This document shows, in pieces, positions 24,264 through 35,603 of a stretch of 64,000 nucleotides of DNA. The stretch is from Hydractinia symbiolongicarpus (lineage: Eukaryota > Cnidaria > Hydrozoa > Anthoathecata > Hydractiniidae), in contig NC_079879.1 in the NCBI RefSeq assembly GCF_029227915.1, positions 8,618,001-8,682,000 on the forward strand, written 5' to 3'. How positions within the stretch are numbered: position 1 is the stretch's first letter; every line of letters starts with the position of its first letter. The position numbers were made by a program, and so were the translations under genes. The notes beneath the pieces are model-generated. The model was not told the DNA's origin and searched no databases. It saw only the letters and a list, made by a program, of their open reading frames with translations.

Positions 24264-25691
24264 CTATTTTTTTTCCTTACAAAAAAATTCCGATGAATCA
24301 GCGTTTTTCCATCTGTCTTTGACCATTTTAGGTGCTTGAATAACAGTAGCTAGAGCCAGTCTTCGAGGTGGCGCGCTTTTCGTAGGATTTACACCCAACG
24401 GGATAACCGTGTTGTTTTTCTTCACATACGTTAACGCTACTGGTGTCACTTTCGCTACCTGGCGTTGCAACGTCGTGCGAAGAAACATTTCATCCTTTAA
24501 TGCATGTATGTGCTCCTGTAAAATTTTTGTTTTCATCTCCCATGTTCGAACCGTCCGCTCCAAGTCTCTTTGTAACCTCGCTATTTCAGCTCTTTGTTTT
24601 TTCTCGATCATTTGCAAACGACCTAGATCAGTTTCGACAGGGATATCTGCAGGTTTTTTTTCATTCTCGTGTTTTTCTTGTAGTTCTCTGAGCTTCTGTT
24701 TTTCGGCTAGCTTTTGAGACTGCAATTTCTCTGCCTCATTCTTTTGAAGCTCCTCCATTTTTTCTTTCGCTTCTTCCTGCATTCTTTTTCTCATCCTTTT
24801 TAACCTGTTCTCCATTTCCAACTCAAACTGTTTCTTTTGTTGGGCTAAGTGTTCCGAAGCAGCAATTCTCTCCCGTTCCATCTTATTATTAAGCAAAGAC
24901 ACTTTTTCCAACAACTTGCCCGTTTTTGCTTCTTCACCCACTAATTTCTTCGACAAAACTTCTAATTCGCTGTTTAATTTTCTGTTATCTTTGTTCGACT
25001 CTTCCAGCATATCTTCAAGATTTTCCACTCTTCCTTCAAAGTCTTGTATGGTCCCTTTCAACTCATCGATTTCCTGCGTAAAAACGGATGTCGATACAAC
25101 AGAGCTGTTACCGGATGGTTCTTCAGGAAGTTCAGTATCTTCCATCTGCATTTTCAGCATATTAAACATTTCCTGCTGCGCCAGTTCGTTTTTTCTAAGC
25201 GCGAATTGCTGCTCCTCCATCTTTTTCAACTTTTTCTTGTGCAGAGCCTCTGCGTCAGCGTCTTTGTTGCCGTAAAATTTATGATAATCATTGGAAAGTT
25301 TACAGACAGCGTTCGTGAGTTGCGTTCTGAAGCTTCTCCGGACAACATCCACGCGTTCTTTGTGTACATTTTCTATCTCCGCTATTCGTTTATTGACACG
25401 GCAGTAGAGGTCAAGAACAGCCTCCTCTAACCTACTGTCGTATTCAGCTTGCAAAGTCAGCTTGGCATAGTAAAAACTTTTCTTCAGCGCAGCTAAATCT
25501 TGGACAAGGACAGATAAAGCTTCAGACATCTTTTTTAAATCGATTATTTCAGAGACAGTAGTCTGACATGCTCTGTCCATGTTACAATATCCAGCATGCA
25601 ATTGGTCTGAGATTGACGGTTCATAGTCGTCAATGAAATCAGAATCATCCTGCTTCACATCATCAAACCCTTCTTTCTCGTTTGAAGACAT
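24264..25691 (-). CDS. C10orf67-like coiled-coil protein (DUF4709-type N-terminus)
   Basis: The open frame extends to 25709, but I place the start at 25691 because the acceptor TTTTGTTTAG ends at 25694 and leaves only AA before this ATG. This gives 475 residues. The N-terminus is acidic. Residues of about 27-140 read like vertebrate C10orf67/DUF4709: a segment with Asn-Met-Asp-Arg-Ala-Cys-Gln-Thr, followed by a helical stretch containing Leu-Tyr-Cys-Arg-Val-Asn and a Val-Val-Arg-Arg-Ser-Phe motif. Residues of about 200-395 are long charged heptad coiled coil rich in Glu, Lys and Gln. The C-terminal 80 residues are basic and proline-containing. The molecular function of this family is not established. 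The assignment is from memory of the motif; any other coiled-coil protein is the alternative. It lies upstream of BRK1 on the same strand but too far for one transcript. Confidence 0.6.
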   Translation of the reverse strand: MSSNEKEGFDDVKQDDSDFIDDYEPSISDQLHAGYCNMDRACQTTVSEIIDLKKMSEALSVLVQDLAALKKSFYYAKLTLQAEYDSRLEEAVLDLYCRVNKRIAEIENVHKERVDVVRRSFRTQLTNAVCKLSNDYHKFYGNKDADAEALHKKKLKKMEEQQFALRKNELAQQEMFNMLKMQMEDTELPEEPSGNSSVVSTSVFTQEIDELKGTIQDFEGRVENLEDMLEESNKDNRKLNSELEVLSKKLVGEEAKTGKLLEKVSLLNNKMERERIAASEHLAQQKKQFELEMENRLKRMRKRMQEEAKEKMEELQKNEAEKLQSQKLAEKQKLRELQEKHENEKKPADIPVETDLGRLQMIEKKQRAEIARLQRDLERTVRTWEMKTKILQEHIHALKDEMFLRTTLQRQVAKVTPVALTYVKKNNTVIPLGVNPTKSAPPRRLALATVIQAPKMVKDRWKNADSSEFFCKEKK

Positions 25692-25799
25692 TTCTAAACA
25701 AAACGACAAAATATTTTCTCACTACAATCAATTCTAAAGAATTCCTTGCGTCTTATGTATTGGCACAATACAAAATCCTGAATGCAGTACTTAATTTTC

Positions 25800-26304
25800 C
25801 CTAAGGTCCTGAGAGCTCATCTAAAAACCCAAGCCTGCTATTACTCTTTACTAGTCATCAACCAAAGTGAAGTCTAACTTACTGAACTAGAGTCAAAACA
25901 GTTGAAGCTCGGACTTAACCACTGCCTTGTCGACAAAAACAAGCATGTGGAGATGTTTCGTGCTGCCAACTTAGTCATTTGCCAACCATATTATACAAAA
26001 TTGAAGAGGATTTTTATGAATTCGTCCGTGCGTACAATGACATCTTCAAAACGAATCTCTATGCATTAAAAAACCACGTGTATAAGAAGCTACATCAACT
26101 CGTGTGTCATTTTATACACCGTGAGACGCGTATTCGCAAAATCCAAAGCATGATCGAGGATGGAAAAGAGAGTGGTATTTATTCGACACTTACCAACAAC
26201 ACACTAACAAATCTAAAGCAATACCCCAAATTTCTGTATCGTAGTTTTCAGAAGTTTGAACACTATGACAAAATAAAATCAACATCAAATCAACTTGCTT
26301 CTTA
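25800..26304 (+). mobile_element. Frameshifted retroelement relic (segment upstream of an RT domain)
   Basis: An open stretch with no in-frame ATG covers about 25919-26304 and is clearly protein-like: aromatic and basic, with a Phe-Tyr-Glu-Phe-Val-Arg-Ala-Tyr core and ending near Ser-Asn-Gln. A second frame just upstream (25800-25970, one stop) reads like the Leu-Gly-Leu-Asn-His-Cys segment found before the reverse transcriptase in Penelope-like and similar elements. The two frames would join by a shift near 25970. No RT catalytic motifs follow. The call is by resemblance; a host exon is the alternative. Confidence 0.4.
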
Positions 26305-26377
26305 GATCCTTGCTCCTTATAGATCTTGCTCCTTAGATCAGGCTTTGCGAAACAACACAAATATGTCACTGTTTGCT

Positions 26378-26417
26378 GTGTTTAGTTCATTGATAGAAAT
26401 ATCAATGAACTAAACAC
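26378..26417. repeat. Perfect inverted repeat, 17-bp arms, 6-nt loop
   Basis: GTGTTTAGTTCATTGAT (26378-26394) and its exact complement at 26401-26417 flank the loop AGAAAT. It lies about 75 bp after the retroelement relic and may be related to its end. Confidence 0.9.
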
Positions 26418-29190
26418 AAGTAGGAACACACACTTACAACGCAGGTACCTAAAAACTTTAGGCTAAATAGCTTTTATTGTTTTACAATGGTGTAACTTCA
26501 TGATATATTTGTGTCTAATTTTTATACGTACTAATTACTTCTAAACTTTTAATAGCTTTATAAAAAAAAAAGGAGGTAAGATGTCGAATTTATGTTGCAG
26601 AACCTAAAGTTATTTAACAAATCTTTATAAATTTTTGAAAAAGCTTTTTTCTTCTCAACATATGATAAGATTTCAACATTTAATTATTCTGTATGAAGTT
26701 TGATATTTTTTTGGTCAAAAATTTTGAGCTTTCAAAGTATCTGGATTTAAACTTATAGGGCATATTAAAACAAAATAAAAAAAAAGTCCGATGTTCTGTA
26801 TGTCCAAAACCAGGTAAAAAATGTACATTTCAATACTTTGAAATATTCGTCCTTCATAGTTTGCAAGGGGTTACAGTCCCACTTTTTAATCCCCCTTGTC
26901 CGTTCTCCCTTTACCTTCTCTTTTTACAGTTACCATAAATGCTCGATTAAAGATAATTAACTCCTATATGTACGTCATTTTGACTAGCGCTGAAACTTGT
27001 GACTGAGACGGGGTTGGAAGCTCAGGGATCGTGGCTTGAAACTAAAGACATGCAAAGAAATGCCATGAGTAGTTCAAGGAAAAGAAGAGGAATTCTTAAG
27101 TAATTTTTTTTCATTGGATTTACAAGAATTTGAGGTACCCCACAATGAGAAGTAAAGAACAGAAACGCCTTTCCGATGTCTGATGATGAGGGATGGTCAC
27201 ATCTGGATAATATTTATTTTGTGATTTTAAGCTACCTAACCAGTACCATGCCAGCACTCCAGGGCACATTTGTTATTAAATAATTAAGTGATAAAGCACA
27301 AGAGCTAAATATATTACTTTAATGTAGCTAGCTGCACTAAAGATTCTTCAAGGCATTCTGTCATTATAAATAAAAATAGCTAGGTAGTTATTTGGACCTC
27401 CCATAGCAGTGAACATTCAAGACTTGAGTATATAGCTAGTTAGGTATGCAAGACATTGCATGTTGGTAAACATGTTTCCACAACAAACTGAAACCTCTTT
27501 TTCATAAATAAATTATGTATTTTTCAGTTTTCTTTTATGAAATAACAAAATTTGGGAAAGTATAGCCAGAAGTAATATTCGTTGAAGTGGGAAGACCTAA
27601 AGTCTTCAGGTTAAGACTTAGTAAAGCGTAAACTGTTTCACATGGAGGACACTTAGTGTAATGTGTTACAACTCCAGTGGAACACTTATAGCATTAAGAA
27701 TATCTTTTTCATAAACCAACATTCACAGGACTTATGATAAGGATAAGCCTATTGCTACTTCTGCAAAGCAAATACAGTTGTTTAGCATTTTTCATATTGC
27801 AAAGAAAGTTCCTGTGGATATTCAAAAATTAATTGTGAGTGGCAGCAGACTGGGCGATTAGTGCAAAGTAAACGTGTTGCAGATCCAGGTTGACAAAAAA
27901 ATAACTTTCTACCCACTTTGTATTTATACGGCATAAAATTTAGATTTTGTATTTAGCCCTGCCTTGAAGCACATTCCCACTTTCTCTGAGCTGGATAAGG
28001 TATTTGGTCCTAAACCTGGGACACATTTTATCTGTTTGAATTATTTTTAATTCTGAGAATCACTTAGAATGTTTTCTGTACACATGGCTTGTCAAAATTG
28101 ATATGCTGTCAAAAAAAGTTTATCTGCGTCCCCAAAAATGGCCAAAATTAAGAACTCAGAAACTATGATAGTAGTAAAAAAAAATTTGGGGTTCATTTCA
28201 TTAAACTGGTCTAAAAACATGTATAATACTAAGTTTCAAGTCATTATTTCAATTTTTGCTGAAGTAATAGGACTCTTACTTAGTATAGTTTTAGCATAGT
28301 TTTTCATACCGCTGACACCAAAATGACTGCAGGGACTAATCGGTTTGAAATTATTTATAATATTTTAATAACAAACTTTTTCTCTTGATGTGTTTTTATT
28401 TTTCTGCAAAAGTTCTTGCATAGTATATGTATTAACATTAGGATAAGAACGAAAAAGTTACTGTGAGACATGGGTTTTAAACCTTAAAAATTGCCAGTGA
28501 GAAATTTGAAAACTAATGAATGACAAAATCGCAAAAGTTTATCTTCAAATTTTTAATTTTTGTTAATGTAAAAGTAATCCATATGAAAAAGTTTCTGATG
28601 CTTTTTATGAAGAAATCTTCCATATTAGCCATATGGGGTGACTTGATGAACAATGCATTTTCCTGCAGGTGTTCTCAAATATGTGTAGTATAATCTTAAA
28701 AAATGTGATGTAATTTTCCTCTTTAAGTTTGACTTTTAATCCAGCTAAAAAGCTCAGCCTTGTCCTTTCATGCTTAGTCTAGCTAGCTATAGCGAAAAAG
28801 TTTAATATTTAAACTTGACATATTTTACTGAGTATTAAGTAATAAATGCTAGTTTAATCCTAAATGTAACTATAGTAGCTAAGCTACCTGTAAGAACAAC
28901 ATCAAACAACATCGAGGTTGTTCTCTTTTGTAAACAAACCCATTGGTATTTTTGTAATAAGTACCAAATTTTATGTGTTTATTTCTTGCGCTTATGAGTG
29001 TAACCAAAGTGCCCTGTACGTAAGACCTAAAAATTTATGTCATTGGCTCACTCTTTACAAATGACACCACGTAACAAAGGAAAACCATGCTTTGCTATTT
29101 CCCGTAACCTATACCGAGATTTGGTTGTTGATATATATCAGAATTAATTGTCTTTAAGCTCCACATGCACTTATTAAAAGTTTTGATTTT
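26418..29190. other. Gene-free AT-rich stretch
   Basis: Nothing codable is visible on either strand for 2.7 kb. TAGCTA-type palindromes are scattered at about 27320-27460 and 28770-28800. Confidence 0.6.
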
Positions 29191-29194
29191 TAGG

Positions 29195-30255
29195 GTAACG
29201 ATTCACTTAGTGATGAAATTAGTGTAAATGTTGGTGTACATCAGGGTTCTAGTCTGTTCTAGTCTTAGAAGCGCTGTCGATGGAGTTCAGAACAGGTTGT
29301 CCATAGGAGTTATTGTATGCAGATGATTTGGTTCTCATAGCAGAGTCGATGGAAGAATTAGTTGAAAAGTTTGAGAAGTGGAAGAAAGGACTAGAAGAGA
29401 AAGGGCTAAGGGTGAACACAGCAAAGTCTAAAGTCATGAATAGTAGCATTGCAGCCAAGTGTGACCTTGTAGTTGGAAAGTTGAGTTTGCAGAAAAGGGG
29501 TTGGTAGTAACTCAATTTTTTGTCAGACTTGCAAGCATTGGGTACATAAGAAGTGCAGTAGTATTGGTGGAAGGTTAAGAGCTGGCATTCAGTTTGTATG
29601 CAAGCGTTGCAAAGGTGAGATTATAGATAATGAAGTATTTCCAACTTCAATGCTGTATAACAGTGGCTCTTTAGAGATAGTTGAGAACTTCTGTTACTTA
29701 GGTGATATGTTGGGCAGTGAAGGGGGTGTTGAAAGAAGTGTTACCTGCAGGATAGGTTCTGCTTGGAAAAAGTTCAGAGAGTTACTTCCTTTGTTGACTA
29801 GCAGAGTCCTGTCAATTGAGTTAAAAGGTAGGTTGTATGAGGCCTGTGTAAGAAGTGTTATGTTGTATGGTAGTGAGACATGGGCAGTGAAGCAGGAAGA
29901 TCTTGACCGTTTAGAAAGGAATGATATGAGAATGGTTAGGTGGATGTGTAACGCCAGTCTGAGAGACAGAAAGAGTTCTGATGAGCTAAGACGCAGGCTA
30001 AATATCCGTAGAATTAAAGATGTTATCCAGATAAGAAGATTGAATTGGCTGGGGCAATTGGAAAGAACGGAGGGGGATAATTGGGATAATTGGGTAAGAA
30101 AGTGTAGAGACTTGATAGTTCCTGGGGAAAAGCCCAGAGGCGGACCAAGAAAGACTTGGCATGAGGTTATAAGGACAGACTTGATACAGAAGAAGTTGAG
30201 TTTAGATCCAATCCATGCCAGCATGGAAAACGGACGAGAATGATGATGATGATGA
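29195..30255 (+). mobile_element. 5'-truncated, broken LINE (non-LTR retrotransposon)
   Basis: This is the 3' third of a non-LTR retrotransposon ORF. In order: an RT piece with Gly-Val-His-Gln-Gly-Ser (about 29235-29250), a gap where the next RT motif should be, the Tyr-Ala-Asp-Asp catalytic box (29316-29327), an in-frame stop at 29304-29306 just before it, a frameshift near 29490-29515, a zinc-binding segment C-x2-C-x4-H-x2-C ... C-x2-C (about 29521-29615), and a long C-terminal domain open to 30243. A (GAT)n run at about 30238-30257 marks the 3' end. The stop, the frameshift and the internal deletion make it non-functional. The 5' truncation is typical of LINE insertion. Clade not assigned. 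Confidence 0.9.
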
Positions 30256-32242
30256 TGGTGGGAACTTATTCATGAGGGACAGTAAATCAAGAAGGGCGCT
30301 CATTAAAATCTCATTTTTGTTATGTATAAAAGCCTTTGTTTTAGGAAAACATAACACTGTTAAAGATGTTGTTGTAAAATTTTTCATTACATGTATGTTA
30401 ATCAGTAGGTGGTTACCTAGGTATCTCAAAAGGTGATAGATATATATAGTTACTGGGATAAAATACAGACCAGATGTGAAGGAAGCATTGATTCATTTAG
30501 ATTGGAAATGCCATCATTTCTATTACTTGCTAAAATTTTATTTAGTTGTGTTAATGTGAGTGGCCAGGAAGGTATTACACTTCTAGAACAGGGGTAAATT
30601 TAGGAGTAAATTTGCTGACATCCTTGTAAGATTGTTAGCAAAATACATACTTTTCATGCTCCAATTCCTTTGCATATGTCGAAGAATTAACTTAAATAAT
30701 TTTCTTAAATATTTTGTTATCTTTCGGATTAAATAAATCAGGAAATAAATTTCTTGACAAGAAAGTGGTACAACAAATGTCCTATTTAGTACAAATAAAG
30801 TTGTTCTACAGGGGATATTATATAGAAGCAAATCAAACTCATTGTTCGACAATGTGGAGCACCAACCGAAGACCCAGTTTTTAAACTTTTAAAATGCCAT
30901 CTAAAAAAACATTTCTATCGCTACTTTTCGTTTTTAAACTTTTAAAATGCGATCTAAAAAACGCTTAATTACTGCAATTAAAATTTTCAAAAGAGTTCGC
31001 GCAAAATAGATTGCTAAAACTGATCTTGCAACCTATTGTGATTAAACAATTGATCGCTTGGGGTCATTGTTTATCAGCGAGGCAATTATTTTCTTAAAAA
31101 AACAAAAGTTATTCTTCTGTGTAACTATTCATGCGAGTTTCGCGTCCGCGGTAGATTACATTCAGACTGTACTGTATACCGTGATTGCAGGATCCTATAT
31201 TTAGAATAATCCCAGACTGTTCGAGGCCAAGAATATTAACATATTTCCGATAATGGCCTTTTGAAAAACAACAAAATATATATTGATCATGATTCACATG
31301 AACAAACACAAAGTACAAAACCCATGACCTAAATAAATAGTTTTTTAACATGTAACTTTTTAGTGCTTTACATTCTGAGTAATTAAACTGTTAATTTCAG
31401 TTATTGCTTTGTCTCCAAATTTGTTTACCCTAGCTATAATATATATAGTTATTGAAGAATATTACAGCGCAAACTCAAGTAGTTATAATCAGTTTGCTAC
31501 AGTCACTGGAGGTCAACAAAACTAATTCATAACTAATTTATTCAGCGAGCATTGCCATTTGCCTCTTTGCTTCAGAATATCTTGTCGCCAATTTTTTTCA
31601 TTTTCCCACATTCCAACTTAGAACACGCCCCATCTTTTGACATGGGGCCCATCTTTTGACATGCTGCCCTGTCAGTTGACGGGCTAAGACCAACTTGAGA
31701 CATGGCGTTAAAAGATGTTTGCTTACTTCAAGACCTTGATTTAACCAAATCTAACTCCAATAAAAGGAAAAAACTGAACTGCTGCAACTTTTGCTGAGGT
31801 ATTGTTGTATATGGCTAGCTGAGAATAAATCGAGTTATGCAGTTCAAAATTGTTGTGGGTAGCAAAAACAACACTACTTGGCAACTCTTGGCTTGGTGCA
31901 AGACCATATTTGCAAATGCATTTTAAAAAGCAGTTAGAGACTTTCTTGTTGAATGATTGGAGATGTTTGTGTGCATAATGAATAGCTAAATAATTATGAC
32001 TCAGTGTAATTTCATATTATATATATTCACAGGTAGCTAGCTATAGTATAGCTATAAGCTGTTATTTAAGCTATTTGCTATGTTTAATCTTTGATGGAAT
32101 TATTGTAATTCACCTATTGCGAAACTTGAGAGTGAAAATCGTTATGGCTGGGGCATCTATGATTGAAATATATTGTTATATATTCAAGAAACAGAAAGAT
32201 TATACGTATATGACTATGATATAAAGAAATATCATAAGTTAA
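30256..32242. other. Gene-free stretch
   Basis: No supported genes. A small segment at about 31620-31700 repeats CCCATCTTTTGACATG and TCAGTTGACGGGC motifs that recall the GC-rich patch at 33.2 kb. Confidence 0.5.
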
Positions 32243-32819
32243 CTAGTCAATAAGGCCCGTGGAAAAATCCACTGAGGCAGGATAAAAATGAAAAAGAAGC
32301 GTTATTTGAATTTTAATGACATCAGCAATGGCCCGTCAAAACCTAAAAGTTTTTTTTAAAAAATTTATATACATGTTTCCTTCATCGCATACATCTTGAA
32401 ACACTGATCAAGAAAATGTATAGGATCATGTACTTTTGATAAATGGTTGCAGAGATATTAGGGTTTAAAGGTTTTTTCATAACGTTATCAACCCGTCCAT
32501 TCCAAAACGGAATCGGGGACCCAGGTTTGGGAAACTTACCCAAATTGGTCCCAAGTGGTCCCTAGTTACCCATGCGGTGAAAAATCATTGACGTCACCAC
32601 CTCGTTTCCAAGTTATTTGGCCTCAAAGTTTTAGGTGCACTGTAACGGCTTCATTAATTTAGTAAAAGATATTGTCTTTAGAGTAGTGTTATTGACATCG
32701 CGCTGTAACGTCAGAAATTTTAACATTTGAGACATAATTTTTCGGCTACATCAAAGGAAAATAAGCATATCTACTTTGTCTGTTATAAACAGACACAGTC
32801 TCTGTATTATTATAAGAGA
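32243..32819 (-). mobile_element. Non-autonomous Helitron-like element, copy 1
   Basis: On the minus strand it begins TCTCTTATAATAATACAGAG and ends GTGGATTTTTCCAC (hairpin), 12 nt of spacer, then CTAG. The flanking bases are A before and T after, with no duplication. These are the Helitron hallmarks: 5' TC, 3' hairpin then CTRR, insertion between A and T. It is 577 bp and has no coding capacity. It matches the plus-strand copy at 35604-36327 along its length, apart from an extra internal unit in that copy. Confidence 0.75.
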
Positions 32820-32998
32820 TTTATATTATATATGATCAGTATAACCAGTTTTGAGCAGAGTCCTTAAGCTCCCATTTGAGCTACAGATATTTTGTTTGAA
32901 ATTCTTGCCCAACTGGACAACAGCATTATGTGGGGAATAAACCCACAACCACTTGGAAATGAGTCGTCGCTCTACCGACTGTGCTACAAATATTTGTG
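32820..32998 (-). mobile_element. tRNA-derived SINE (copy 3)
   Basis: Read on the minus strand from 32998, GTAGCACAGTCGGTAGAGCG resembles a tRNA-Met-type 5' half with an A box. The B-box region reads GTGGGTTTATTCCCCAC (32931-32947). The body carries GTAGCTCAAATGGGAGC, which matches the core segment of the SINE at 1.15-1.5 kb. It stops exactly where the Helitron-like copy starts (32819/32820), so its tail is lost or displaced. Confidence 0.6.
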
Positions 32999-33171
32999 AA
33001 TTTATGTCTGTGTTTTTAAGGAAAAAAATTATGACATTGTATTTGTGTTGCTTATTACTTTAGCTATATTTGTAATAGATTACATTTAGAGAATTCCTGA
33101 TTTATTTTCCTACTACGTATATATATTTTTTGTTTTCTTTTGTCCTCTCCTAATAGACACTGCATTTGTCC
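32999..33171. other. Short AT-rich spacer
   Basis: Nothing recognisable between the SINE and the GC-rich patch. Confidence 0.5.
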
Positions 33172-33315
33172 ACAGTTAGGCCAGACCTTTTAGGCCGGGC
33201 CCGTCAATAGATGGGCCATCGCGATTGCGAACGCACCAACCCGCCTTTTGACAGGCCGGCCTGTCTAAAGACGGGCTAGTCCCGCATCCAAAGTTGGGTC
33301 AGTGTCCATAGTTGG
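33172..33315. repeat. GC-rich palindromic patch
   Basis: About 140 bp with many short self-complementary units such as GGCCGGGCCCGTC, CAGGCCGGCCTG and GTCTAAAGACGGGC. Its ends share GACACTG/CAGTGTC and TTGGGTCAG-type motifs in opposite orientation. GC content is far above the surroundings. It is probably the remains of a foldback element. Confidence 0.45.
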
Positions 33316-35603
33316 GTCAGAACAGCACCACAAAACATAACCAAGATAGATTGCCTTGCAGTAGAGAGGCTGACGGAGACATGGCTTTCTACTTGCAATA
33401 CCTGTTTCTAAAAACTTTAAAAAGTGTTTTTGCGCAGTACATTAAACTACATATTTGCATTTTAATGTGATCCATTACTACTCTTCTGCATAACTGAAAT
33501 GTGCAATAATAAAAAAATATAAATAAAAAATAAGTAAATCTTAAAATGTTATCCAAGCCAACAGAGCAACAGAATATTTTATAATTTCTCAGCCCAGCAA
33601 CCAGAGGTTGTGAAAACTATTGTTATCTGCGTTTAGCAACTCGAGTTTGGGCTAATGGCATTCTTTATTAACCATATTATATGTGATTGTAAGATGCCAT
33701 AATAAATAGTTAACAGTAGCCAGCTACTAGCTAACTATCATGGGAAAACACAATGGCGAATTTTAGCTATAAAATAGCTTATAGCTAGCATACCTAGCTA
33801 TTAGCATAACTAGCTACCAATAATTATTGCTTTACATAAGTTGGATAGCAGCGAAATATTTTGGAGTAATGAATTACATACTTTAAGTACCTGGCTTGGG
33901 TTTTTCACTTTTACTTTATCCAACTGTCCAACAACGGACAACATTCAGCATCATCCAGGTTTAGACAAAATAATTGTTTTGGTAAATTTTGTGCTCTGTG
34001 TACATGAAACAAGGAGTTTACCAAGCTATGTACACATTCATTTATGTACAAAACTATAATGCTGACCCGACTAGAACAATCAAAACCTCCGTTCAATAGC
34101 TTTTTCATATAGCACATGCCGCTATTTTGTTCAATTTTTACAATCTACACGATTTACCACAAAACATGTGCTCAGTTCTTTTCCTATCTTTCTTTCGAGC
34201 TAACTGCAACTTATCTTGACTTTGTCAATGTGTCACACAGTGAATTCAGTGGATGCTTGGCTCTAGCTATAGCTATTTGTTGATTTCTATTATCCCGGCT
34301 ATATAGCTAATATTTAACTAGCCAGCTAGCGAGCTTGTCCAATGTGGCAATACAATTACAACCTTAAGCATGATTTTAAGAGGAGTCCATCCTGTTACAA
34401 ATTTAGCCTCTTTTTCTCAAAATTGTTATTTTGTAGCACCTTATATGTTTTCCATGACGTAGTTGTTTTGATTAGCTATATAGCTAGCTACATTTAAGAA
34501 CAATGGGCATGTGTGCACTTTTGTGTAAGCAAAAAACAAGACTTGTGCAAGGTAAAATGGCTATTAAGGAAAATTAAAGATTTTTTTAGGATATAGCATC
34601 AGATCCACAGATATGTAAACTCGCCTGCATCAAGTGAGTGACACCCACAATCACAGTATCCTCACTAAACTGAAAAGTTATAGATAGAATCACCCACATG
34701 CAGCAGTTTCACCTGCATTTAGAATAATATTTGGTCAAAGTTATGAGTACCAGGATCGAGCTTGACAGAGTCTCTACACCCGCAAAGCATATTATTAATA
34801 GGGTTGACATCTCTGGATCAAGAGGAACTAAAAATAAATTTTAACTATATTCTTCTAATTCTTTAAAAAAATTTCACTAATTTTATGCTCCTATATATTT
34901 CTTTTTTAGATGGATTTCTTTGATTACTGTGGTCTGTTGTTTATATTTTCTACCTACAGAAATGCTTGTGCAATAAAACCACAAACTTTTTAACTTTTGT
35001 AAACATTCGCAAGCCATCTATTTATGGTGGCTAGTAACTGCAGAAAAGCTTTTTTGCTTTTTTAAACAGCCAACATTCCCTGTTAAAAATTAAAAAAAGC
35101 TTGGCAATATCAGCAAAGAAAGAAGCCTGTTAAACTTCACTGGGAAACCTTTTTTTACATAATTACTAATTTTTATTTTGGGAATCCATTTGAAAGATAC
35201 TAGCCACACACTGCACTCGAAACAAGCCTAAACAGACTCCAGACAAATGCCCAGAGTCCATGGTCTGCTGGGGCATTCCAGTGCTTTCCCAGGGATTTCA
35301 TTTCAATTCCAATTTCATATTGTTTGCCATCAATTCCCATGACTGCGAACATCTAATTTCTGCTCATACGTTATGTCTAGCAGTTGTTTGACTGTTTAAA
35401 TATCATAAATAAATTGTCTGCTGCTATTTGCAACCATTATCTTTAGTTTACAGAAGAAAAGCCGGCTTCTTATTATAGCTGATAGCCTCAACTTAACCTA
35501 CTGATTTTTCAAAAAGTCCCTGTCACATTTTTAATTAGGCATATATAATCTTCTTTCTGCATAAGATTTGATTTTATAATTTTGTGTGTTTTCCTAACTT
35601 CTA
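33316..35603. other. Gene-free stretch
   Basis: AT-rich with TAGCTA palindrome clusters at about 33715-33815, 34260-34330 and 34470-34495. No coding exon supported. Confidence 0.5.

Noticed and set aside
24409-25430. Long plus-strand ORFs of 80-128 codons
   Set aside because: They are antisense shadows of the C10orf67-like coding exon.
25692-25709. Upstream ATG for the C10orf67-like protein at 25709
   Set aside because: It falls inside the pyrimidine-rich acceptor region directly before the ATG at 25691.
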